Below, piece after piece: positions 39,301 to 49,400 of a DNA stretch of 64,000 nt (its first letter is position 1; the number at the start of each line of letters is the position of its first letter). The notes under the pieces are model-generated. The model worked only from the letters and a program-made list of their open reading frames with translations, did no database searches and was not told where the DNA came from. Origin of the DNA: Baylisascaris procyonis. Lineage: Eukaryota; Nematoda; Chromadorea; Rhabditida; Ascarididae. The stretch is taken from the NCBI GenBank assembly GCA_037389465.1, contig JAZARR010000070.1, forward strand, positions 3,190,501 to 3,254,500, in the 5' to 3' direction. The translations under genes and the position numbers were made by a program.

Positions 39301-42300
39301 GTTGCGCTCGACTGCCTCATGTGAATTGCTGTTTTTAGCATTGAAAAGTTATGAATGTTCGAATTTTATTCAGCTTGTAAAGCTTGAGCTATAAACAGTC
39401 CTATCGATTCAGAAGGAATAATTTCGTCTCAGATAGCTTTTTATATTTGCACGGAAGCTAAAGAAAGTATGCTTGAAGGGTTTAAACAAGAGAGGCATGT
39501 TTATGATCTCTCCCCAACCGAAGTCAAAGATGTCGTCGCCGCATTACTTACCAGGAAGAACTGGCATCTCTTGTGAGTTCTTTTGGATGCTCTCGCTTTT
39601 TATCACTCGTACTAGCTAATTCTTGCCAGGTGATATAACTGCATTGGAGTGACCAAAATGTCCAAGGCAAGCAATGTGGATATCACTTGACTCCTGCTTC
39701 GTGGCTTTTAACATTGAGGATATTTTTGTTTAGGGCGCTGCTCTGTTGCTTTTCTTCTCTCTTTCCATTCTCTCCTCTTTGCTTTTTATGTGATTTATTT
39801 TAAATCACCGTTTTTTCAGACCGCCAGCAGCAGGAGAACCGTTTTTATGGACTGATTTTAATTCGGATAGGGGAGAAGTTGTCAAATTTACCAATGATTT
39901 ACCAATGTGATTTTTGCATAAGTTATATTATCTTGGTGAAGAATACTTGATTGGGCAGTGAGCTTTTTCTATCCGTTTAGAGGAGCGAATAGTTTGATTG
40001 ATATCTGTTCAAGGATTCTTACAACAAACAGATCCATCTTAAATGATATTCGCTATAAAAATGCGCCTATTTAAGAACGCCACTACAATCGCGTCGTCTA
40101 AACGGTTCGCTTAATCGCGTGCCAACGAATCTCTATGACAGTGTTTGGAAAATCTTGGAGCGTACCGAAGGAGGATTGGTGATTGCGGGTCACTATTTAC
40201 CTCAGGTTATTATCCTCAAATTTGAAATCACTTCGCAGCGAATTTAAGATATACTGCTTGTGTACACGGCTGCTCTAAGAATTACTTCGAAGAAAGCTTC
40301 ACTAGCCCACAGGCCTATTGTTTCAGCCTGATTTAACAGCTGCAAGGTTGTGGTAACATTCATTTGGTAACTTCCGATCTGTTGCGAACAAAGATGGGAG
40401 ATGGGCTGGTTTTATTGAACTTTTATAGCCCAACAGTGAGTGGATATTCCATTCACTGTTCTTAACGCGATGAAAGTAGTGTCATTCAACTGATGTTATT
40501 CACCACTGCGTTATCATTACACCACATCCAACGTGTGAGCCTTTTGCTTGCTGTGGAAACAGAATGGCTTAAAATTAGGGTTCTAATTTAGACATTGTTT
40601 AGCACTTTAGGTCACACTTGGTTACCCTTGAAACCACTAGTTCTTTTTGAACAAACTTTTATTTCATTCCCAGAAGTTTAAAAAAAAACTTCCATCTTTC
40701 ATTTTCAGCAACCCACTTTAAGCGATATGACGCAATTTGAGTTGACATTCGCGTATAAAATCGAGTCAATGATGAGTGTAATCGCACATCCCGAATACCG
40801 TCAGGTGTTGGTCGAAGTATGTCACTTTCTTTCCTCATCTTTGAGTGTTTTCTATGCGAATTGCGCAAAGAAGGTCTTGTGTTGTTTGCGCTGAGTGCAT
40901 TTTTAGTGCAGCTGCATTGTCGAAGTGAAGCACATTTATGCTCGTTTTCTCCGCAGATATTGTACTGGAATGAGCTACTGAATTGTCGATTGCCCCGCGT
41001 CAAGCCCTTTTTTCATTTCTTTATAATCCGGATTGGTAGTTGTTTTTTGTTTTTTTTTTTTTTTGAAATAGCCTGAGAGCATCCACAAGAAAAAGGGATT
41101 TTTGATTGTTGTATCTTGTAAGCAATTTAATCAGTGGTTGATAGGATGGCATTGATTTGAGATATTGAGGGATCGTAGAGGACATTGAATGGAATCAATT
41201 TTCAAAGAGCAACTATTTTGTAATACGATGAAAAGTCTCAATGAATGCACATCCACGCATCATTGTTTCATATTTCCTTTCGTTTGATATTTTTATTTCT
41301 GTGGAATTATCTCATTTCATGAGAAAAGTTTTTCATATAGTTGCTGTGCATCGTTGCGGTGATTCTCGAGAGGAATCGCGAGTTACTATTCACCGGCAAA
41401 CTGGATTGTGATCGTGTAAGTGATTCTTTACTATTATGCTGTTATGAGTGTTAATTCGATATCTAACTGAATAAGTCGAATCACTGATATCACGCCGCTG
41501 CATTATTTCTTATAAATGAGTAATTCATCGCTTGTGCAAATATTTTACTTAAAAAAAAATAAAAAATAAAAACGAAATAAAACAAATAGAAAATCCAGTA
41601 TTCGACTCGAAAATTCGATGTTCCAGTCGATGAAGAGAAATTGCTCGCCTTTTATTGAACGGTTTACTCCCTTTATGTCTCAGAGTCTGTCTAGCTTACT
41701 CTAAATAACAAATAAAAAAATTTATGTTGACTGAGACTCAAAATAATGGATTTTGCACAGTTTTTCTTGTGGAGTGTATAGTGGGTGATATATGCATTTT
41801 TATTGAATGCAGGATGATTGCAGTTGGTGCGTACAGCGTTCTGTCGATATTGCGATGAGCAAGGGATCAGTGATCGCAATGATATGACTCCGTTCTATCA
41901 GCTCGATGACTCAGATTTGACGGCTCGATCAACTGCCAATTATCTTGTTCGGGTATGTGTTTCACCATCTGTTTGTCATCATAGTGCATTTGCCTGATTC
42001 GGGTACCGTCAAATACTTTCGAAAGTCTGTTGGCATTATTGAGAAGAGAGGACACTTCTCCGCTTGCCGCACTTTTGAATTTCAGAATAATTAAGGAGAT
42101 TAGCAAAACATCTCGGTCATTTTTTCACGCACATTTCGCAGTCATACTTGAAATTCTTTATATCGTTGAAGTATTTTTCCAATTCGGCAACTATACCATC
42201 CATCTGTAATTAATACAGGAATAAGCGAACGTATGAGATGCTTATTCTAAAAAAAACAATTAACCCACTACGGTCTAGCATCCAAATCTACTTCGATCTC

Positions 42301-42583
42301 ACTAATTTTCTTATGATTTTGAAAGTAAGTGTTCAAATGTCTTGATAGGCCTTTGTGATTACGGGCAACACTACCCGTAAAAAATCGCAAGTCCTTTCTT
42401 GATCTCTACGGATCCAGATATCTTCTTTCGTCTTAATTATAGTATTGTTTTCAGACAGTTATCGACGTGCTGCTAAGTGGGGCAACAACAGGCAGACGTA
42501 AGCTGAGCACATTTATGCCTTCCGACAAACTCTCAACGGCCGACCGCCCCGATGAGCAAATTAACTCTTGCATTATTGCTTAA
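20471..42583 (+). CDS. PHKB: Phosphorylase b kinase regulatory subunit beta, 27 exons
   Basis: Regulatory subunit of the cytosolic kinase that activates glycogen phosphorylase. Exons: 20471-20621, 21105-21240, 21631-21730, 22883-22978, 24241-24318, 25760-25915, 26675-26815, 27187-27311, 27885-28015, 28523-28600, 29051-29209, 29802-29899, 33745-33894, 34143-34331, 35179-35352, 35705-35866, 36116-36251, 36762-36910, 38204-38356, 38979-39093, 39437-39572, 39820-39906, 40076-40205, 40709-40816, 41341-41415, 41824-41952, 42455-42583. All phases match, giving about 1,156 residues (human beta is 1,093). Beta rather than alpha is shown by [71 protein letters not shown] and QQPTLSDMT in the family order. 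The N-terminal half is the glucoamylase-like region. The first ATG of exon 1 is chosen, 30 bases after a TTTCAG acceptor. It ends in CIIA, a CaaX box. The donor of exon 20 and acceptor of exon 21 are uncertain: the frame stays open to about 39243, and the exon 21 start could be 39433. The donors of exons 11, 20 and 22 are weak. Confidence 0.93.
22117..22297. repeat. 30-bp degenerate minisatellite, six copies, in PHKB intron 3
   Basis: Six consecutive units of 29-31 bases share the core TGATAATTC-TT-TCAAG-TT. The copies diverge towards the right (CCTTATCGAG, CGGTATCGAG, CGTCATCACG), as in an old array. It lies within an intron and interrupts no coding sequence. Confidence 0.8.
29546..29782 (+). 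other. GC-rich open frame in PHKB intron 11, not a PHKB exon
   Basis: An open frame of 78 codons lies between PHKB exons 11 and 12. It contains [13 protein letters not shown] and then [12 protein letters not shown], so the EVHF stretch appears twice about 22 residues apart, suggesting an internal duplication. The flanking exons splice together with family-exact spacing (VALLL then [12 protein letters not shown]), so including it would insert residues absent from relatives. It could be a rare alternative exon, a repeat fragment or chance. Confidence 0.3.
29900..33744 (+). other. PHKB intron 12 (3.8 kb), largest intron of the gene
   Basis: This is far longer than the other introns of the gene, most of which are 0.2-1.5 kb. 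It holds an AT dinucleotide array, a run of T near 31670 and a G-rich tract near 32283-32306. Several open frames of 60-113 codons are present, but I see no recognisable coding or mobile-element motif in them. Exons 12 and 13 join in phase with no family residues missing. Confidence 0.75.
30325..30384. repeat. (AT)n microsatellite
   Basis: About 60 bases of uninterrupted AT/TA dinucleotide repeat inside PHKB intron 12, preceded by ATATACAT. It is probably length-polymorphic. Confidence 0.97.
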
Positions 42584-42860
42584 TGAGCTCGGATGATACT
42601 AGTTTATCACATCGGTTTTCGTCTGATATGTCCTAAATTGATCGCTACTGTCATAATTATCGCGTTTAGTTTGACTTATTTTGCAAGATTTGCATTTCTT
42701 GTAATTTTCTGTCTCAGTATTTTCTTTTTTTTGAAAACGTTTGCCTTATCCCGCATTTGCTTCTAAGCTTGTGTGCTCAGCTACCCTCCCTTACCCCTGT
42801 TCTCATGGAACAAGCGAATTGAATACTGTGGCAGTGCTGTCCTGTGAAAGAAAAACCATA

Positions 42861-43224
42861 TGACAGGAGATTATGGCTGTTACGGGTTTTGCCAATAGGG
42901 AGCCGTAAGGTTTTATTGTTTATGATGCGCGAAAGTTTATTCATCTAGAGTAAACCACTGAAACTTTTGCACTGAAGGCTGCATTATCATCTCTTTTCCT
43001 CTTTCTACAGCGTTCCTTCGCCACTGAATACAAATCTGCTTGAGAGCAACAAGAGTTTCGCAGTTATTATATGTATGGATGAAATTTACAGACGAAAGCG
43101 ACTGTACTCGCAACCGTCACATAACCATTACTCTAAGATTTTTATATACGAAAAAGCAGTGACAGTGAATACTTCAGCAGTTGGAAAGATATCCAGGCAG
43201 ATGAAAATAAGTGTTGTGGAAGAA
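42861..43224 (+). CDS. Unrecognised gene just downstream of PHKB, first two exons (partial)
   Basis: Two exons fit together. The first is 42873-42904, from ATG (MAVTGFANRE) to a GTAAGG donor. The second is 43011-43224, after the acceptor CTTTCTACAG and ending at a GTGAGT donor. The first leaves phase 2 and the second enters phase 2. The second reads openly for 71 codons (for example SNKSFAVIICMDEIYRRKR and EKAVTVNTSAVGKISRQMK). An AG at 42865-42866, six bases before the ATG, could be a trans-splice acceptor. The start is only 289 bases after the PHKB stop, as in a nematode operon, although no AATAAA was found between them. I do not recognise the protein, and where it continues is unclear. Candidate later exons lie at 43.4-43.6 and 45.5-45.8 kb, beyond or around a LINE fragment. 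Confidence 0.4.
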
Positions 43225-43439
43225 GTGAGTTCGATATAAACACCAAATAGTCGGAAGTTGTCCATGTTCGATTCGTTTTTTTGAACGGTGAGGTTTTAAA
43301 CTGCAGTCTGGGCAGATATGGGTTTTCACCACTTTAGCTCAGTGAACGAATCCCATCCCTCTACTTAGCAGTGCCTCCTGCTTTCAGTGATAGATTTACG
43401 TGCCATATATGCATTACAATGCTTTCTTGATTATGCGTT

Positions 43440-43605
43440 ATTTCTAGGTTGTTTTGTTTGTGCACTGTTATGTATAGAGTTGGAGCTTTATCGGAATGTT
43501 TTAGTAGGAAAACTGACGCTGTATTGAGTGTCGGTAAGCGGACACGTTTAAGTGCCTATACGGGTCGTGGGTCCCGTTCGTCTATGTTAATCTGCAAGCC
43601 GTGAA
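43440..43605 (+). other. Coding-like exon, unassigned
   Basis: Beginning after the acceptor TTATTTCTAG (or, in the same phase, ATGTATAG a little later), a frame reads VGALSECFSRKTDAVLSVGK and continues to a stop. A possible donor GTAAGC lies inside it. The entry phase is 2, whereas the preceding candidate exon at 43011-43224 leaves phase 0, so the two do not join directly. It could belong to the same gene through a missing exon, or be fortuitous. Confidence 0.25.
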
Positions 43606-43959
43606 TGCTTGTGGACGATGCGATGTTTCGATTGATGTATAGGCTTGCATTTAATCTCGTAGTGATTTTATATTTGATAGCTGCGATTGTGTAATAAAAT
43701 GAAGGCAGTTTCTCAATCTGTATGTTCACTTTGCTTGACTTTTGAAAATGCAATTCCCTCTTTAGAAAACTTTGGCATGTCATTTACCCATCTTTGCTAA
43801 CATAATCACAAACGATCATCCGTCGAAGTGAATTTGGAAGAAATAATCTTTATTCATGCAAGAACAAAGAGGACTGCAATGAATCAATGGAGTATAAGAA
43901 CGACACAAATGTGCACGATCAGAAAAATGTCGTGGGAGAATGTATCATAAAGCATTTCA

Positions 43960-45400
43960 AAACATATCACAACACATTCACACAGCAATCTCCTAGAATC
44001 TTATCAAAGCGCAGATTGAAACGCTCTAGATGACACATAATTACACTCAAATTCCCATCCTCTACAATGTTTTCCGGAAGGCAATTCCGAACTCGCATCA
44101 CTCTATATTGGAAGCTGTGTAGCGCATCGTTCAGTGAGCATTCATGCATGTCAATTGGGAGCGATGACCACAGTGAATGCGATGGGAGTGAAAATCTAAG
44201 AGACTATCGAAGGATATATCAGAAAATCCATTGGTGGTTTTATAGCATGATGCCAAATCAAGCTTTATTCTAAAATAAAATCTCAAGTTCGAAAATCTTA
44301 AAGAGTGGAGTTTTGTAGGGAACAGAAAACAGCTTAAGGAAGGCTATACAGGTGAAGTAGTCTTCGACGTTTTCAGTACATTCGATGTTCGAGGTCAGAT
44401 GAGGTGAACAAACGGATGAGCAATATTCAACAATAGTGCTGCCGTATGTTGCAAAGGCTTTACGATAGTGTTCGATGCATTTGTACTGCAATGAGCGCAA
44501 AATGTCATTTGCAATCTGAAACACTCTCGAAGATATTTCAGCTTAGTGAAAATTCCAGCTTAGTTTGGGGCTTATTAGTACATCGAGATCAAGGATAGCA
44601 TTTTCAATTGATGTCAGACATATTCCATTTATGCGAAGCATACATAAATTCACGTTGAAAGTTTACGTGTAAGACATGACATTTCTCATGAGAAACATCT
44701 AATTGCCAAGCATTTTACAAGGCTAAAACATGTTGAGATCATTAGTCAATAATAAAAATCGATGGTCAGATCGACAAGAGGCAGATAGATTTTATGTTCG
44801 TCAGCAAACAATTTGCATACACTTGAGAACTCATTAACGTATATGAGGAAGACTTGCGGTTCCAGAACACTGCCTTGAGGAAATAGAACACGGCTGTGCG
44901 GTAACGATTCACCAATGCTGACTATAAAGGTCCTCTCAGACAAAAATAAGCGTGTCCATTTGAGGAAAGCACGATTTGTCACATAGCCATGAAGCTTATT
45001 GCAAGAATTTATTATGATAAACCACATCAAACATCTTCGAATAATCAATGCAATGAGACGCAGAATGGAAGCACAACGATTTATTCTGACTTCTCATGAG
45101 CACAATTCACTATGCTTTTATAACAGAAGCATGAATCTTAACAACGAAAAATACAAAGAAAGAGTGAAGTAGTATATCAACAATAGCAGCCAAATCTTGA
45201 ACTTTGCTGTCTGAAAGCACTTCCGGTAAAATTTTCAATGGTGGGAGTCTTTATCGAAGCGGAGAAACAAGATTTTGCAGGGAAATTAGAAACAGCAAAA
45301 CATGATTTTGAATCGTTTTGGCAAACACGATTTTCTAGAAAAATCAACATTTAAATCCTCGAAGAAGCAAAGTCGGATTGTTCCGATAGACACTCTAATG
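43960..45400 (-). mobile_element. Degenerate CR1-like non-LTR retrotransposon (LINE) fragment
   Basis: Read on the minus strand, the fragment carries successive reverse transcriptase motifs in shifting frames. They include YSKMFDVVYHNK (family: FSKAFD.VSH.KL), then PQGSVLEPQVFLIYVNEF with KLFADEHKIY, then a palm/thumb piece AFATYGSTIVEYCSSVCSP. Near 44,000-44,150 comes RVRNCLPENIVED, the usual C-terminal motif of such elements. The catalytic FADD reads FADE, and frameshifts and stops interrupt it, so it is dead. The 5' part, including any endonuclease, is not recognisable. It lies between PHKB and the HP1 gene. Confidence 0.85.
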
Positions 45401-45475
45401 TGGCCCATATGTTATTATTAATATGAAGCTGCTTTGTTGATGACATGGCCACCCTGAACTTCGTATATTGCAGTG

Positions 45476-45795
45476 TATGGAAGGGTGAAAATGCGTGCGT
45501 CATTGTCGCCCTTGGAAGGGTCGGAGGCGGTTTGCCTACTCTAGCCTCTGACTTCTCGTAGGTTTAGTAATGACGGTAGGGTTTTGTCGGATGTAATGCT
45601 GTGTTTATAGCGTTTTATCGTATCATTTGTTGGAGATTCTGAAAAGGATTAATAGCAGTGTGCGTCATAGGATGCTAGGATGGGTTGAAAGGGCTGGATT
45701 TGTCCATCATAGGCAGCATTCGCATCGTGATCCTTCACGGATGCCTGATTGCCATCCTTACGCGCCAGGGACTATGCATACAGGGAAAAAAAGTT
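45476..45795 (+). other. GC-rich block with two coding-like exons, plus strand
   Basis: After the acceptor TATATTGCAG a frame reads VWKGENACVIVALGRVGGGL up to a GTAGGT donor near 45559. After TGTTTATAG a second exon from 45611 reads LLEILKRINSSVRHRMLGW and continues to a stop near 45795. Exit phase 2 of the first matches entry phase 2 of the second, with an intron of about 50 bases. These may be the 3' end of the gene that begins at 42873, with the LINE fragment lying in an intron, but at least one linking exon would be missing. I do not recognise the protein. Confidence 0.3.
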
Positions 45796-46106
45796 GATCG
45801 GTGGGGAGTCATTGGGGTCAGTGTTGAACACTGATCTTCCTCCAGGTCACTGTTTTTCGGGTGATTCTCAGTGCTAGTCGATGACGACCGGCGATGTCTG
45901 ATTTCAGGCGATTTGAGGACGTGAGGTGATCGACAGTGTCGGGGGTGGTATGGGGCGACACGGGGCGGGAAGAGGGGGCGGGCAGGTCTACGTGGATGAT
46001 GTGAGACAATGGAAGGCAAAAAGGAAGATGATGTGTGGTGTAAAAACGGTTTCCCTTTTTCGATGATGATCTCTTGAATACGCATCAGCAGGTCAGAAAA
46101 GAGCAC
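45735..46106 (-). other. Pro/His/Ser-rich open frame on the opposite strand
   Basis: A 123-codon frame rich in P, H, R and S (for example HHPRRPARPLFPPRV) covers the GC-rich block on the minus strand and partly overlaps plus-strand candidate exons. Composition alone could keep this frame open. I see no domain and regard it as doubtful. Confidence 0.15.
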
Positions 46107-46415
46107 TGATTGTCAAACTCACTTCGGTCCTAACTGCTATATCTTGAACGCCGTGGTACCACAGGAATCAGCAGCAAAAGGATTTTCATTTCTTCAAACA
46201 TTTTTGTGGAGAAGCGTTCTCGACAATCGGACAGTGATGTATGCATAGTGCACTCGTCGTGATTTAGAACATATTTGCAGGACTTTCATTTTTTGCTCTC
46301 CTTACCTCGTTTTGTGCTGATCGTATACTCACAATGCATTTTATGCGATTCAGGTATTTTCCAACGTTCAAAGTTTCTGAACGTCGAAGTGATCATAAAA
46401 TACTCGAATTAATTA

Positions 46416-46423
46416 ACGCACAG
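46416..46423 (+). promoter_or_regulatory. Probable trans-splice acceptor of the HP1-like gene
   Basis: ACGCACAG ends ten bases before the start codon, a distance typical of spliced-leader addition sites in nematodes. No upstream coding exon in matching phase was seen. Confidence 0.4.
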
Positions 46424-46433
46424 GAGTGTCAAG

Positions 46434-49400
46434 ATGTCAGAAGGGGATAAGGAAACCGGTTATTACAATGTTGAGCGTATCGTAGGATGCCGCAAAAGTG
46501 AGAGGATGATGCGAGATGAATATCTGGTGAAATGGGAAGGTTGTGAAGAGTACACATTTGAACCCGTTCATCACTTGGTTAGTTCTTAAAGCTATCGGTT
46601 ATTTTTTCTTCTGATCGTCTCACTTTTTAATGATTACTATCCCCATTCTCTTATTGTTACATTAGCAGTAAAGAAAATATATGAGACATGAGAGATTCAA
46701 TGAAAGAGTTTTGAACATTTTTATTCAATGGGAAATGGCAATAACTTGTTCCAAACAAGATACAGAATGGAAGAAGAATTTCGCTTATAGGTTTAAAAGA
46801 GTTGAAACCGATGAGTCTTCGTAGACGGCATTCATTGAACGAAAATAATCCATTAAACTTCTAGCATTAGGAACCGTTTACTATTTCGTGGTGAAGTAAT
46901 AGAAGTAATAGATAGTGAAGCGCTCAGATTGGCTGCCGGTGTTGAAATGGCTGCAAACGAAAGATTTTTGAATGGGATTTCCAAAAAGGGTCCACCGATT
47001 GACCTGACTGTGATAGAAAAAGGTCTTGAGAATTTCAGCTTATAGGCAATCTTACGCGGTAAATGTTGGGTGAAGTTTGTTTTGAATGCCGCTTGTAATC
47101 TATTGAAATCGGTATTCGTGATCATCGCGTGAAAAGCTGTTCAAATCTTTGCTATGACGAACATTGCATAGAGTTATCGAAGGAAGCATTCACGGTTCCT
47201 TACATCAGCATCTCGTGTACTCACTTCCTCAAATTTGTCTTCACATCTACAGCAAGATAGCCCGCTGATTTTCGTATCATCAGCGAATAGTTTACAATCA
47301 TTAGGTGACCAAACCACAATAGACTAACATAAATTCATCTGTTGGATCTAGCCTATAGTCTAATATCGTCAATAGAAGTTTTATTCTTAACACTTATTTG
47401 ATAGAATTTTACTTATTGGGAATATACACTTCTCCATATATTTATTTTTTGAACGGAATAATTCCAGGCGGTGAGTCACATTAAATATTAGCATGCTTCG
47501 AGAGTAGATGCAAGATAGAGAAAGCATCGAGAAGTGATACGAGATTCAAGGTGAAAAACAACTAATAACTGAAAGTGACAGAGCAGTTGTCTTCCAAATT
47601 TAAAGCCCACACACTTTCTCACTACTTTGAAAACAATGAAGCAAGTGGGGGAAAATCGCGCTTAAATGTTTCTACATATCCAAATATTTTATTCCTGCCC
47701 AAGGATTGGTCTGTGCATTTTTTATTACCAGACAGACACAATTCCCCTGTAATTTGAATGTGATGGTTCCATTAAAGAGCTGCCGAGTCGTTGATTCAGC
47801 AATGCCCTTAATGCGGCACATTTCAGTATACATATAGTTATGCGTATTATGAAAACAAGATGATCGTGCTGGAATCCTGCAGCTGCAAAGCAATGACACA
47901 GAGCTGATTGATAATGAGGTCAGGACTGGGAATACGACACATGTTCTGGTCCTTATTCTGCTACTGAAAAGGAATTATTTCCGTGATACATATTGACAAT
48001 GAAAAGTGGATCAACGCCGAAGAAGCAATCTCACAACAGAACCCGTGTACTGCTAGGATGCACTCGATGATTTTAGCATCGATTTAGGGGATTGGCAATG
48101 CTCTGAATATAATATTGTTTCGTCTAATATTGAACATGGGTTACATTCAATGTTTGCAGAACGGCTGTCGCAAGAAGATGTCTGAATTCCATGAACGGAT
48201 TTTGAAAGCGGCTGGAGTGCGGTACGTTTTAATCGAATATTTAAATAATAATCTGCAAACCCTCATTGCAATAGTGGAAAATCATTCAACAAAATGTCCC
48301 TTCATTGAGGCATTTGATTTGAAAGAAGTCTTTTGTAGGTGAGTTTTGGGTACGCCTTGTAAGTGATATTGTGTTTGACATCTCCCCATACCTTACGAAA
48401 ATTCACAAAATCGCGATCATTTATGATATTCCACATTGCCGCATTTCCTCAGCGGTTAAAAACGGCTTTTTTATCGATCGCACACTGGCTTATTCCGTGT
48501 CACTTTCTGCATCTTTCTCACATAAGATTTCGCTTTCGTTTGTTTTCATATGATATTGAAGTTGCGATGAATACTGTTTTTTGAGATATTTTAGGTCAAA
48601 CCCGGCAGTGGAAATTTCAAATGACTCGGATTCAGAGTCAGACATGATACTTCCACCAGAAGCCAAGGACAAGATTAATATGCTGAAGAGAAGTATGTCT
48701 CTTTCTTATTCACAGTTGATGAAGTAAAATGTGTGGCGTTGTTGTTGAATGAATTTGTGGGCGATGAATTGAATGGAATTGTCTTCAACATTCCTTTAAC
48801 TACCATAGTGGAGTCTTTTCGGAGTTCATTGCGAGCTACGACAACTCTTTAAACAACTACCGTTCGTGTCCTCAAAAATCATTATTGACTCAACACTCCC
48901 ATAGTGTTCAAGAAAAAATATGATAGAACTCTACGCTATACATTGGCAAATAATCTTTCAATTTTGATTTTGTGAGAAAAGTTAAAGCAGCTCTCCTCAG
49001 AATAACCTTGCATATTACCGACTATTAAGTGTTCACTCTCATACTAGAGAGTCGATTATTGCTTTAGTCAAAGAGAGCGAGTTTCATTTACTTCTTTTAG
49101 TTTATCCAATGAACGCTGAATGTGGGATTGCAAAGGGCTGGAAAGTGAGGAGGATCCTCGGAGCGCAGGTAAGCATTAAGGAATTATGCAGGTATTTTAG
49201 TTATTTCTGCTTATATTTCCGAGGGATCATACTATAAAGAAACGCAGAATGGCTATCGCCTAAGGAAATGCGTCGCGTTTCAGAAATTTCGATTTGTTCG
49301 AGATTTGGGATGAAGACGGGAACGATTGAAGGGGAGAGTACGAATAAAACAATGTTCACCGTTTGTTTTTTCATGTATTCAATGAAGCTCTCGAGTGGAG

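Noticed and set aside
20435..42583. Phosphorylase kinase alpha subunit as the identity of the large gene
   Set aside because: Alpha and beta are related, but [36 protein letters not shown] and the CIIA end match beta much better.
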